A stretch of DNA of 64,000 nt from Piliocolobus tephrosceles (taxonomy: Eukaryota > Chordata > Mammalia > Primates > Cercopithecidae): positions 96,133,758 through 96,197,757 of the forward strand of contig NC_045436.1 of assembly GCF_002776525.5 (NCBI RefSeq), read 5' to 3'. Shown in pieces: positions 45,030-56,840 of this stretch. Numbering within the stretch: the stretch's first letter is position 1; each line of letters starts with the position of its first letter. Below the pieces are notes generated by a model. It was not told the origin of the DNA. It worked only from the letters and a program-made list of their open reading frames with translations, and did not search any database. The translations under genes were made by a program, and so were the position numbers.

Positions 45030-46200
45030 AGAAATCGCTACCAGAAGTGAGGCTGATGTTGGAACAAATACCGAAAAATACGGAAGGGACTTTGAAACTG
45101 GGTAATGGATAGACTTTGGAAATACATCCTAGGAAAAAGCCCACATTGCCATAAATGGGGGGAGCATTAAGAGTAATTCTGGTGAGGGCTCAGAAGAAGA
45201 GAAAAACTAGAGAGATAGCCTCAGTCTTCTTAGATGTTTCCTAAGACATTGTGAAGCTAATGTTGGTAGAAATATGGACAGTGTTTCCATTCTGATGAAG
45301 TTCAGATAAAAAATTAGGGGCAAGTTATTGAAAACTGAAGAAAAGGTAATCCTTGTTATAAAGTGTCAAAGAACTAGGCTGAATTGTGTTCATGTCCTAG
45401 TGTTTTGTGGAAGGTGAAGCTTGTGAGAGATGAAATGGGATATTTGACAAAAGAATTTCTAAGCAAAATGCTGAAGGAGCAGCTTGGCTTCACTTGACTA
45501 CTTATAATAAAATACCAGAAGAGAGAAAAAATGTAAATATGAAATTGATAAAAAGGAAGCAGAACTGAAAGATTTGGAAAAACCAGTCTCCCCATGTTGC
45601 AAAGAATGAAAAACTCTGTTTGCAAGATTAGACCAAGGGCATGGACAAGCAGTCCTTCCTATGGATGGGGAGAGCTAGGTGCTATTGATCAAGACAATGG
45701 AGGAACGACCTCAAACTCATTTTGGAGATCATCAGGTCTGTCACTTCTATCATAGGTCTAGAGTACCAACGCCTGGGGGATAGAAAAATATCAAGAGAGA
45801 TCTGAGGCCGCTACTGGCCTCCACACTCTCCTCCCTTTCCTGTAACACCACAAATCTCTGCTCCTTGCTTTCTGGCACAGCAATATTCAACCGTCCCAGG
45901 TGTGGTTCCAGTGGTCCCAGGCACAGTGGTGACACAAAGTCTATGGTTCTCCTTTGCTGGAGTTTAACATAGGTGGGGGTCTTGAGGGTAGACCTGTTCC
46001 CAAACCTCCACTAGACATTTCCCTAGTGGGAGTTCTCTAAAGTGGCCCTGCCCCTGTGGCAGCTCTCTGCCTGGGCCCTGAGGCTGTCTGGGACATTTTT
46101 TGAAATCTAAGTGGAGGCAGCCATGCACTCACAGCTGTGCACTCTGTGCACTAATGGAGATGACACTAGTTGTTTACTGCCTGCAGCCTGTAGAAGAGTG
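45030..46200 (+). mobile_element. MaLR internal sequence (MST/THE1-int)
   Basis: Directly follows the LTR. GGGACTTTGAAACTGGGTAATGG, GGGCTCAGAAGAAGA, GAGAGATGAAATGGG, ACAAAAGAATTTCTAAGCA and GATCAAGACAATGG match MaLR internal text. The GC-richer part 45830-46200 (CTGCCTGGGCCCTGAGG, AAATCTAAGTGGAGGCAGCC) continues it. MaLR internal regions have only a degraded gag-like content; no open frame exists and no 3' LTR follows. Confidence 0.75.
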
Positions 46201-47734
46201 GCTCTGAATAGAGTATTTTCTCATTTGCTCTATTCATTCATTACTTTTTCCTAAGTTTTAGTCACACACTCTAATTCATTTATAGAAATTTTGACATGGT
46301 GTAGTTCCTAGTTCCTGAATTTAAAGAGCATATGTTCACCATCAATTTCTTAGAATTTGTAAATAAACATCAGCAGATCATAATGTTCACTTTGTTATCC
46401 TCTGGGTAGAGACTGAGAAGGGAGAAGCAAATACAAATTTATTTATTCTGTTTTCCAGAGCTGGGCTATTGTATCTTAATTTTTTGCCCTATTCTTTCAT
46501 AAGACATCATTATATAATATCTAAGCTATCTGTTTTGGCTTTGAGTTTCTTTCTATTGAAAATAATTTCTGCAGTCATTTCCTCATAGTTAGGCATTTGA
46601 TATTTTACCTTTCTTTCTGTTATATTCTGTCATTTGTCATTTGTTAAAGTTTCCAACAATATCAAAGTTATCTTCTTCAGGCTTGGGCTTTTTCTTTTAG
46701 ATTTCAAGACCTTTTTTGGGAGGCTTACTAAATCTAAATTGAGTTCGGGTCTCAAAGTTTAACTTCTTAATATAAAATGTGAGTGCATTGCTTGATAATC
46801 CTTCTAAATTAGATTTCTTCATCTTGGATATTGCTTTCATTTTACAGAATATTTTTTAGAGCACGAATTCATCCTCTGACTAATTTAATTGGAATGCCTA
46901 TATAATTGCATTCTATCCTTGTGGAAGTGTGAAAAATTGATACAAGTGTATTATTACTAAAGTCACAGAACAGACTCACTAAGATAATTGAAGTAAATGA
47001 ATCTCCTGGTTTGTTGAATTTATTTCAAAACACCATAAGAATCAAGGGTAAAGAGAAGAAGGCAGGGTTATACACTTAGGAGAGCATGCAAGCAGAATAG
47101 AATGACCAAGCTACCAGAGCCTTGTTTTATGCAATGTACATGTATCCTATTTCTTTCTGCTTCATCAGGTTTTCCTACTGATGGCAGGGATACAAGAACC
47201 AGAGTTAAGATATAAGAAAAGGAAGCCAGCAGATAGAGATGCCTGTAACCATAACACTCGTTCTTTTCAAGACACTCAGGAAGGTGCATGCCTGTAGCTG
47301 AGCCTTACCAATTGTAAAGATAAACAGTTATGGGTATTATATGGCAGAGGACACGTGAATGACGATGGGCATCACTAATGGATGGCTGATTAGAAACTCC
47401 ATGAACATTGAATGACTCATGTGGCTTGCATATTTACTGTATCATGAATATTTTGAATATTTAAGGTTTTATGTGCATAATTTGGGGTGTCAAAGTTTCT
47501 CATATACTTAATGAATATCCTTGTGCCTTCTTAGTCCTTCCATCCTTCTTTTTTATGTTGACAACTAAAATTTATTTCATAATTCATGTGCAACGTATCT
47601 CACAAGCTATCTAAGTATCTGTATACTTAGATTAATCCAACTGTCTTATATTTTGTTTCTTTTTTGTTTCATATATATGTTCCAGTTATTTGTTAATGAT
47701 AGAATTGAATACTATTAAATGTATACTGGATACA
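46201..47734. other. AT-rich sequence, no gene recognised
   Basis: No repeat or domain assigned; the minus frame at 47068-47289 is featureless. Confidence 0.4.
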
Positions 47735-48235
47735 TTTCACTACAACCTGCAGACTCTGCTCTTCTATTTCTATGTATTTATCCAATGACAATCCCTACAT
47801 AAGCCACCAATAGCAGCATTAGTCATAATAACCCAGAAGGGGAAAGAGCCTGAAGGTCTATGAAAAACAGAATGGATAAATTGCAGTGAAAACAAGTGCA
47901 TCATGGTTACTTTCAACCATCAGGTTAAACTGCACAAACATAATGTTGAACGGATGAAACCACTCAACAAAATTAAATTTGTGATTCAGTTTATATAAAT
48001 GTCAGGAAGAGGAAAATCTAATTTATGGTGCAATGGGTTTGGCTAGTGTTTACTTTTGTAGGGGATTAGTGTCTAGAAGGAGGGAAACAAAGGGATATCT
48101 ATAATTCTGTGAATATTCTTTTTCTTGATCTGGGTATTGGCTTTGTGAGTATCTGGTGTGTAAGGAAAAAATACTACACACTTTTTAAGAGTTCTGATAT
48201 TGCCTGTACGATAAAAATAAAATGCAAAATAAACA
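47735..48235 (+). mobile_element. Old L1M 3' end
   Basis: Diverged L1 3' region: CATAATAACCCAGAAGGGGAAAGAGCC, AAACAGAATGGATAAATTGCAGTG, TTATGGTGCAATGGGTTTGGC, TTTCTTGATCTGGGTATTGGC, then ATAAAAATAAAATGC. Confidence 0.7.
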
Positions 48236-48319
48236 TAACAAACAACATATGAAATATAATGTTTTGTATGATTTTATTTCAAGAAAATAATAGAGGAAAA
48301 AGACTTGAAGAAGACTGAA

Positions 48320-48494
48320 CAAAACAAAAATTGACAAATGGTATCTAATTACACTAAAGCCCTTCTACACAGCAAAAGAAACTATCAACAAAGTAAACAG
48401 ACAACATACAGGATGGGAGAAAATATTTTCAAACAATACATTTCACAAAAGTTCAATATCCAGCATCCATAAGGAATTTAAACCAATTTACAAG

Positions 48495-48543
<49 letters not shown>

Positions 48544-49430
48544 ATTAAAAAGTGGGCAAATGAAAAGAACAGACACTTTTCAAAAGAAGACATACATGTG
48601 GCCAACAGGCATATGAAGAAAAGCTCAATATTACTAATTGCTAGAGAAATGCAAATCTAAACCACAATAAGATACCATCTCACACCAGTTAGAATGGTTA
48701 TTACTGAAAAGTCAAAAAAAACAAAAAAACACATGTTAGTGACATTGCAGAGAAACGGAACGCTTATACGGTGTTGATGGGAGTATAAATTAGCTCAACC
48801 ATTGTGGAAGGCAATGTGGTGATTCCTCAAAGAGCTAAAAACAGAACTACCTTTTAAGCTAACTATCCAGTTATTGGGTAATACCCAGTAAGGAATATCA
48901 ATTATTCTCTCATAGCATATCAATTATTCTGTCATAGAGAAACATGCATGTGCGTGTTCACTGCATCACTGTTCACAATAGCAAAGACAGGGAATCAGCA
49001 TAAATGCCCATACATGGCAGACTGGTCAAAGAAAATGTGGTACATATACACCATTGAATACTATGAAGCCATAAAAAAAAAAAAAACAAGATCATGTCTT
49101 TTGCAAGAACATGCATAGAGCTAGAGGACATTATCCTTAGCAAAGTAACACAGGAACAGGAAACCAAATACTGCATATTCTTATTTGTAAGTGGGAGCTA
49201 AATGATGAAACATATCGACACAAAGAGGGCAACAACAAACACTGGGGCCTACCCAGGTTGGAGGGTGGGAGGGGGAGAGAAGCAGAAAGAGTAGCTATTG
49301 GGTACTAGGCTTGGTATCCGGGTAATCAAATAATCCGTACAACAAACTCCCAGGACACAATTTTACCTATATAAAATTCAGCATATGTACCTGTGAACCT
49401 AAAATAAAAGTTTAAAAATAAATGAAATGA
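48320..49430 (+). mobile_element. L1P 3' part, 5'-truncated, with internal A48
   Basis: GACAAATGGTATCTAATTACACTAAAGC, ACAGCAAAAGAAACTATCAAC, AATTTACAAG then A48, CATTAAAAAGTGGGCAAATG, GAAATGCAAATCTAAACCACAATAAGATACCATCTCAC, CTATGAAGCCATAAAAAA, AAACACTGGGGCCTACC and the 3' tail TAAAATAAAAG. A 22-23 bp unit, ATATCAATTATTCTNTCATAG, is duplicated at about 48897-48940. Confidence 0.9.
48495..48542. repeat. A48 homopolymer inside L1 ORF2
   Basis: In place of the short A-run that normally follows AATTTACAAG in L1 ORF2 there are 48 consecutive A. Real expansion and assembly error are both possible. Confidence 0.9.
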
Positions 49431-50280
49431 AATAAAATAAAATAAAGATAAAGTTAGAGGTTGAAAGACCACAATTTTCTCAAATAATAAGAGCTCACTA
49501 TTCAGATTATTAGCACTCTGGGAAATATGGCCAGTTGACATTTCAAAATTAAAATTTGAGGAAAAATGTCTGACGTTTAATAAAAGATATCACTGGAAAA
49601 AATGTTCATATCAAAAAAATAAAAATTTCCATATGGTATTTAATGGTTAAAATGCAGAAAAACACAAAACTTACTTCCATAAATTATGCAGATATTCCCT
49701 ATGCATTGAAAACTTTACAATGATAATAAATATAAGTAATGAGTAGAATCAAATTTCCAAAAATATTTTGTAAAGAACAAAGAATTATACATACCATTAT
49801 GTCTTTTAAGACTTTATTAATGTTTATAATAATTTAGCAAATTTGTCTTATTATAAGCTAATCACACAAATATACAAATCAATTTTAGCCACTTCTTTTT
49901 TACCAGCAGCAGACAGATAATAGATCATAGCCACACTCACACAGTTCCAAGTAATTGAAGCTTGGAACTATACTCTTTTTTAAAACTGTATATCATGCTG
50001 AGAAGTATGGACAAAAAGAAAATATCAGTTTTTTAAAACAAGTAGAGAATAGTTCCTTGGGAATAACCTTCTGTCTCTGCCTCTCCAAGATTTTATTTAA
50101 TAAAGCAGTGGTTTATAAGATGTTATATATACTGCAAGAAAAAAGTTGTTGCATAGTCAATGCCTTAAATATTGGTTTATTCAAAACTAAATACTTTGCT
50201 TACTGTATAAGTTACCACCATGTGTAATATGCTAACTTAATTTTCCAAAAGGAAATTGATACATATAATGACTCCCCTAA
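49431..50280. other. AT-rich sequence, nothing recognised
   Basis: The frame at 49955-50227 (90 codons) has no domain; no repeat family identified. Confidence 0.4.
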
Positions 50281-50624
50281 AAATGTGTTATTTTTTTATT
50301 TTTTATTTTTTAATTATACTTTAAGTTCTAGGGTACATGTGCATAACGTGCAGGTTTGTTACATATGTATACATGTGCCATGTTGGTGTGCTGCACCCAT
50401 CAACTCGTCAGCACCCATCAATTCATCATTTATATCAGGTATAACTCCCCAATGCAATCCCTCCCCCCTCCCCCCTCCCCATGACAGGCCCCATTGTGTG
50501 ATGTTCCCCTTCCCGAGTCCAAGTGAGCTAATTGCAAAATGAAGATGATATGTTTAAGTAACTTCTCCAAATAAACCAGACTTGCTTGCTAAAAAAAAAA
50601 AAAAAAAAAAAAAATTGTGTTATT
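50281..50624 (+). mobile_element. Probable retrocopy containing antisense L1PA 3' end
   Basis: The whole block is bracketed by TGTGTTATT (50284-50292 and 50616-50624). From the left: T-rich run and L1PA 3' end in reverse (CTTTAAGTTCTAGGGTACATGTGCATAACGTGC to GATGTTCCCCTTCCCGAGTCC, to about 50522). Then come about 68 bp of non-L1 sequence ending CCAAATAAACCAGACTTGCTTGCT and A24. AATAAA about 15 bases before the A-run suggests a genuine mRNA 3' end. The arrangement fits retrotransposition of a transcript that carried an antisense L1. Confidence 0.6.
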
Positions 50625-50853
50625 GGTGAGGTAGAGTCACTTAAGATTGACAAACTTTATATTTCCTACTGAAGTCAATAGATAAGTATTATTTTATAAT
50701 GCAAAAAGATTAGAAATCCCTAGTAATTGGAAAAATCTCATTTTAAATGCACAAAAAAGGAGTGATAACATTTGAGCAAGATAGAACTCAGGTAGTATAA
50801 GAGATCAAAATGAACAATAGTAAAGAACTATAGGCAATAAGGTGTTTATGTTG

Positions 50854-50911
50854 TTCCGATAAAATACTGAATGTATATTTAATTCCGATAAAATACTGAA
50901 TGTATATTTAA
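50854..50911. repeat. Perfect 29-bp tandem duplication
   Basis: Two identical adjacent copies of a 29-bp unit beginning TTCCGATAAAATACTG: 50854-50882 and 50883-50911. Confidence 0.97.
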
Positions 50912-51112
50912 CAGTCTACCATCTTTGTTGAATGCCAAGGATGGTATTTTTGTCAAGATAAATTTGAAAAAAAAATCTTGGAAATTTGGGTTTTGTAACT
51001 GATAGCAGATCAAAGAGTTCTTGTGGTATCTTCAGGTTTGGATCCTTTGTACTGGAATTCTTAGAGCATTTGAAAAGAAAATGTAAAAGATTACCTCAAA
51101 TTTTTTCTTAGA

Positions 51113-51440
51113 ATGTTGCAGGGACATGGATGAAGCTGGAAGCCATTACCCTCAGCAAACTAAAGCAGGAACAGAAAACCAAACACTGCATGTTCTCACT
51201 TATAAGTGGGAGCTGAACAATGAGAACACATGGACACAGGGAGGGGAAAAACACACTGGGGCCTGTTGAGGGAGGCTGGGTGATGGCAGGGGGAGCATTA
51301 GGGAAAATAGCTTATGCATGCTGGGGTTAACACCTAGGTGATGAGTTGATAGGTGCAACAAACCACCATGGCACAGGTTTACCTATGTAATGAACCTGCA
51401 CATCCTGCACATGTACCCCAGAACTTAACATAATAATTTT
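51113..51440 (+). mobile_element. L1PA 3' end, 5'-truncated
   Basis: ATGTTGCAGGGACATGGATGAAGCTGGAAGCC, CACTTATAAGTGGGAGCTGAACAATGAGAACACATGG, ACACACTGGGGCCTG, CCACCATGGCACAGGTTTACC, GCACATGTACCCCAGAACTTAACATAATAA. A young primate L1 end, about 330 bp. Confidence 0.94.
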
Positions 51441-52254
51441 TTAAAAAATTGTCTGGAATACTCTTTGGTATTAGCCCCAGTATTATAACCTCATCACTCT
51501 CTGAGCTCTTTCAATTTATTTAATTCACAACTTTTGAGAAAATATAATACGTTAGTCTGATTTCTTGGACTCAGAATTGTACACTATAATCATTATAAGT
51601 CCATAGGAAATAGCTATTTTTAATACTTCCCTCAAAAATGACTAGTTTAAATAAATGAAAGCATTATTCCTCACAATTCTCACCGAGAAGCATTATTTGT
51701 TAAGGTTCTAATGTGACTTTTAAAATTGGTTGAATAGAGTTTAATTAGTTTGCTCATTATTGTGATAATCATTCAATACGCTATTGCATATATTCTTCGG
51801 CATGTTCAAATTTTCACTATAATTAAGGTTGATTAGACTAATTCATATCTGTTGTATTATAAATAAACACATTTAAGAAATTCAGATTTTGATAATTAAT
51901 TTACAGTAAAGAATATCAAGATAATTGAGTGACACTGGTAGAATTATTATTTTACATCACAAAGAAGTGTTTAATTAACATATTTAATTATAATTATTAG
52001 TATTGGTGTAAACATTTACACATATGGATTTATTTCACCTGTGTTCTATGTATTTATACAGCTGCGTTAGTGTTATTGAGTCAATAAATATTCAAATATT
52101 GATGACATGGAATTTGAAGACAGTTAGCCAGTCTCTACTTGTTACAACTAGCAATCAGATGGGGGAGCAGGAACAGGGAAATTAATTCATCTGAATAAAT
52201 AACTATAAAATAAGGTAAGATATAGTAATGAAGAAGAATGATTGAAAGCCAGGC
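51441..52254. other. AT-rich sequence, nothing recognised
   Basis: No gene or repeat that I can support. Confidence 0.4.
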
Positions 52255-52375
52255 ACTGTCTCTTATTATCTGTAGAACCTTATGTTATGAAAGTTACCCT
52301 CATTTTACTTTATACTCTGGAAGATGCCTGGTATATAGAACGCTCCCAGAGAAAATGTTAGCCATTATTGATACC
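52255..52375 (+). mobile_element. MIR, diverged (tentative)
   Basis: CCAGGCACTGTCTCTTATTATC and, further on, GATGCCTGGTATATAGAACGCTCCCAGAGAAAATGTTAGCCATTATT resemble the MIR 3' end GTGCCTGGCACATAGTAGGCGCTCAATAAATGTTAGCTATTATT. Confidence 0.4.
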
Positions 52376-53559
52376 ATTACGGAAGCTAAATAGTACTATG
52401 GGTGTTCAGTGAAACATTTTTGATATCAGAAAAAGTATTGGGAGCAGACTGTGAATGCAAAATGAGAATTGGTGGGTGAAGCATTGAATTGTCAATGTGA
52501 GAAAAATGCATTTAATTATGGAAGGAATAGGGGTAATTTGAGACTTCTGTTTGCTTTTATGTAATTTCAAATCATGAAAGAGTTTGTGTCACGTTTAAGT
52601 TTTAGGAATTTAAATTGGATGCTGGTTTTCGTGGATTAGAGTAGAAAGACAGAAAATATGAAATGACCACACACTGCAGTTTCTGAATTAGATTAGGGGA
52701 AAAGCTATGTATCTGATGATAATTTAAAAAAGAGGATAGCTGGCGAAATATTGTGAAAAGAAAAATGTACTACATGAGGTTGGACCTCTGCAAATAAAAA
52801 AAGCTTAAATTAATCTTCTCAGAGAAGAAAATAACTATGTAAATTATAACATTCTTACTGAAGTGGATCTACCTGTTATAAAAGTATTTGTATGCTACAA
52901 ATATGAGCGATGCCCATCAAGAGGAGCCGAGGACACAGCCAAGACTGCAAATATGGGGAGCTTCTACCTACTTACATTTCATTACATTTTAGACTATCGA
53001 TTACGCTCAATTTTAAGCCAAAAATTATGAAATATCCTCATTGAGTATAGGAACATTATATTATATTAAGCATCTCTAAGGAGTCTAAAGAATTTGGCTA
53101 ATTTTGATTGAGCTTTCAATAATGGGCATGCTTTTTTGAAAATCTGATATTCAAATCAAACATTTCATTGAATATTAAGAGAGATGCACTGAACTTTCTA
53201 ATAAGTTGGCTCTTGATTTCAAATTTGTCATCTTTTTTCTCTTGAATATTCTTCCCTGTATAAGCAAAGATTGTCTTCGTTGTAATTATATTAAAAATTC
53301 AGTGAAAGCAGCAATTTAAAAAATAACAATAAAATAAAAAATCCACGTTTTGGTTTGGTTGGTGTTTTGCCCTTAGCATCTGTCTTCACATAAGTCACAT
53401 ATTTTTTATTCTTTTCATCATTTAATAGTAAATAAACATGGATTTCTGGATATTGTATGAAACAAGGACAAAACTACAATGCAGAGTTCAAAAGTATCCT
53501 CAGAATTATATTTTCACTTTATCCTCTGTTTGTCTCTTATTCTGATATCCTGCTTACTT
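52376..53559. other. AT-rich sequence, nothing recognised
   Basis: No coding signal or named repeat. Confidence 0.4.
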
Positions 53560-53690
53560 AGTTACCATTTCTAGAAATCCATATATTTATTTATGGAGAT
53601 GGGGACATATCTCATTTACCATTGTATTGTCAAAGCCTACCACAGTACTTTCTGTGTCGAAAAAGCCCAATAAATATTGGATAAATATAA
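53560..53690 (+). mobile_element. L2 3' end
   Basis: CATTGTATTGTCAAAGCCTACCACAGTACTTTCTGTGTCGAAAAAGCCCAATAAATATTGGATAAAT follows the L2 3' end (TGTATCCCCAGCGCCTAGCACAGTGCCTGGCAC...CTCAATAAATATTTG). Confidence 0.5.
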
Positions 53691-55049
53691 TCAGAATTAG
53701 TTAATAAGGGAAAATAGCTGCCAAGAGAACATTATTTACTTTCTATTTCAAATGAAAGATAGTATAAAATAATTAAAATTAGACTCAACTAGAGTGTGTT
53801 ACAGGTAAAAGCTGTTCAATTAATTAAGAACTTTAATAACTTATAGTTTGTGGTGCTATGACAATTTCTGGTATATGGAAGAATAAACTCATCTCTTTTT
53901 AATATTGAAACAAACAAACAAAAAAATAAAAAAGACGAACGTATAGCTATCTTGCCCCCCGTTCTCTTCAAGTGTGAATATGCTGAGATCAATAATGACT
54001 GAGATTAGTGGCTTCTGTATTTTATTTTTGAATATTTAGTTTAATTTTGTTTTAAAATTAATAAATCACAAAACTAAAATGTTTGAACAAGTTCATTTAA
54101 CTGTCTTCCCAGGTCATTATTATTATTATTACATTTTAGTTATATGTTTAAAAGAGGAGATACTGAATATGTCAGCCTAACTGGAAAAATGTGTCTTTGG
54201 CATAGGTGATTTTCAGAACAAAGGTCATCTTTACAAGAGCTTTGTCCTCTGCTTTCATCTTAAAAAACAGAACCTGGGTGGAGAGTGACAGAGCAGAAAT
54301 CTCAGATCTGTCACTGAGGAACCAATTTTCTCAGAAAGACCGGAATAGATGTAACAATGCAATCCATTTTCAAAGTTGGGGCCAGAACAATCCTACTTTT
54401 CTTAAGAAGTAGAGTTCTGCTTCTCCCTAGTCTCTGCTTTCACTAATAGAAAATAGCCGAGTTCACAGAAAGCATACAGTTCAACCTATAAGATATACTG
54501 ATGACACAACTCATCTTTAATCGCTTGCTGAAATAACTGAACAATATCTTCTGAGTTTCCTAGAGATCTGTGTATGACACCAAGAAGCAAATACTTTAAT
54601 CCAACAGATGAATTATCCACTCACTGGTGAAATTTGACTAATTCTTCTATAGGTTGGGAACAGAACAGTTTGGAAGGGCTTTCTATAACACTTTGGTAGA
54701 TGCCAGCACATAGGGCAGTTTGGTTAAGATTCATTTCCAAACTCCCTCTGACTTTTCACAGAGAACTGTTCAATTTGGTTGTTTTTCCTTTTGAAGAGTT
54801 TGTGAACTTCTTTAAAGACAAACTATGCCTCTCACACTACCAGTGGATTCCTGACAAACTGCAATTAAACAGGCAGATAGCACTGGGACCGTCTGAACCC
54901 TTTATTTTTTTCAGCCTCTCTAAGGAATCAAATGTATCCTTGCAATTCAGCTTTATCATTTGGCACTAACCAATTTCATACGGACAGACGTGCTGAATTT
55001 CTCTCTGACCTACTGCAAGTTTCAAAGCATTATGGAAATGAGTTAAGAC
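53691..55049. other. AT-rich sequence, no gene recognised
   Basis: Frames at 54206 and 54700 (68 and 89 codons) have no domain and no splice context. Confidence 0.4.
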
Positions 55050-55250
55050 ACTTGATTTGTCATGATTTATTATAAAGGACACAACTCAGGAACAGTGAAA
55101 TGGGAGAGATGAATAGGGCAAGGTATGCAGGAAGGGGTACAGAGATTTCATGCCCTCTCAGGGCATGCCACCCTTCCAGAACCTTCATGTGCTCACCAAC
55201 CCAGAGACTTCTCTCCATTTTTAAATGCCCTGAATATATATGCCTTACAA
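55050..55250 (-). mobile_element. LTR-like fragment, family uncertain
   Basis: TTTATTATAAAGGACACAACTCAGGAACAG, GATGAATAGGGCAAGGTATG and CTCACCAACCCAGAGACTTCTC recall a reversed MaLR/ERVL LTR text. Recognised from memory only. Confidence 0.35.
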
Positions 55251-55325
55251 ATGAATGAAAACAACAACAACAAAAAATCAACTCCATGGGGATCACCATG
55301 TTAGATCTGTTTAAATGCTACAACA

Positions 55326-55651
55326 GGCCAGGCACAGTGGCTCAGGCCTGTGATCCCAGTACTTTGAGAGGCTGAGGTGGGTGGATCACCTGAGGTCAGG
55401 TGTTCCAGATCAGCCCGTAAAACATCACGAAACCCCATCTCCACTAAAAATACAAAAATTAGCAGGGCATGGTGGCGCATGCCTGTAATCCCCGTTACTC
55501 AGGAGGCTGAGGCAGGAGAATCATTTAAACCCAGGGGGTGCAAGTTTCAGTCAGCTGAAATTGTGCCACTGCACTCCAGCCTGGGCCACAGAGCAAGACT
55601 CTGTCTCAATACATACATACATACATACACACACACATACACACACACAAC
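55326..55651 (+). mobile_element. AluS with ATAC/AC tail
   Basis: GGCCAGGCACAGTGGCTCAGGCC to GCAAGACTCTGTCTCAATACATAC. The A-tail has turned into (ATAC)n then (AC)n at 55607-55651. CACCTGAGGTCAGG is S-like. The frame 55377-55676 is Alu. Confidence 0.93.
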
Positions 55652-56404
55652 TATATTAGTTAAAATGATAAGTTAGTTACACAGAATAAAAGAGTCATCT
55701 TTGTGATCTGCCTTCTGGAAACAGAAAACCTAGTTTTCTGGGGGAAATAAAACATTCTGTATGAAAGTTTATTAAAGCATTGAGTTGACAGATTGCTTCT
55801 ATAACCTTTGTTCTTGTTTGTGAGAAACATTTATAAGCCTATGCTTCTAAAATCTATAAACTGATATTCTCATTCACAATTAAAAGGAGCAAGACAGATT
55901 GGTTTTAGCATACAATAGCATTTTTATGGACTCTCATTTTTTTCATGGGCCACTTAACTGTAAATAATCCATGCAAATAGCAATTAGACCTTTCCTGGTT
56001 TATGCATATACACATAACGGTTATTCAAGTAACACAGAAATGTTTCAAGCAGTTTTCTATATAATACATGGATATTTAAAACCATATGGTTGAAAGGTTA
56101 ATTAAATGGATTTGAAATAAAATACAAGATAATTCAGAATGGTGAATTTCTGTATTTTTCAGGTCAGTACCTCCACACACTGTAGCAAACAAGTCAAAAA
56201 CCTGTTGAATTTTCTGTTACCATCTTATAGTGTTTTAAGTTTATCCTGTTATGTTCAGTATTTTCTCTTAAGAAAAAAGATGAAAAATTAACATTATATT
56301 TAACTATAGTGCAAGTATAAAAACTATAGTATCAGCATTGATACAGTATTAGTATCTTATTTAATGACCTTACTTAATTTTTTCCTACTGTTCTATTGCT
56401 ATAA
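55652..56404. other. AT-rich sequence, nothing recognised
   Basis: No coding or repeat signal that I can support. Confidence 0.4.
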
Positions 56405-56840
56405 GTGACAAAAATCTGGTCCTGGATCCAAGGCAGGATTTTAACTTGCATTGAATTGTTAAATTTCTTTAATCTCCCATAATCTGGAACAATTCCTTGG
56501 ATTTTTGTTGTCTTTGATGTCCCTGATATTTGTGGGATGTTCCTCTATTTACATGTTTGTATGATGTTTCTTCATGGTTAAATTCAAATAGACATTTTTG
56601 GCAGGATTACCGGATGAAATTTCATCTTTCTCCGAGCATAATGATAGGAAGCACATGATTTCTATTTGTCCCTGATGAGGTTAACTTGTTTTGCTGAGTT
56701 TAGGTAGTGTGTGACTTCTGCCCTTTGATATTACTATCCTTCCATTTTTAATTAATAAGTAATTTGGGCAAGTACTATCTTGAAGTTATGACCAAGATAC
56801 ATAATTTATTTTAACATCGTGAAGAATTATCAACATAAAT
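56405..56840 (-). mobile_element. L1M 3' UTR fragment
   Basis: Reversed old L1 3' UTR: GGATCCAAGGCAGGATTTTAACTTGC, CTGGAACAATTCCTTGG, TGATGTTTCTTCATGGTTAAATTC, TTTTTGGCAGGATTACCGGATG, GGAAGCACATGATTTCTATTTGTCCC, TTAATTAATAAGTAATTTGGG. Confidence 0.7.
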
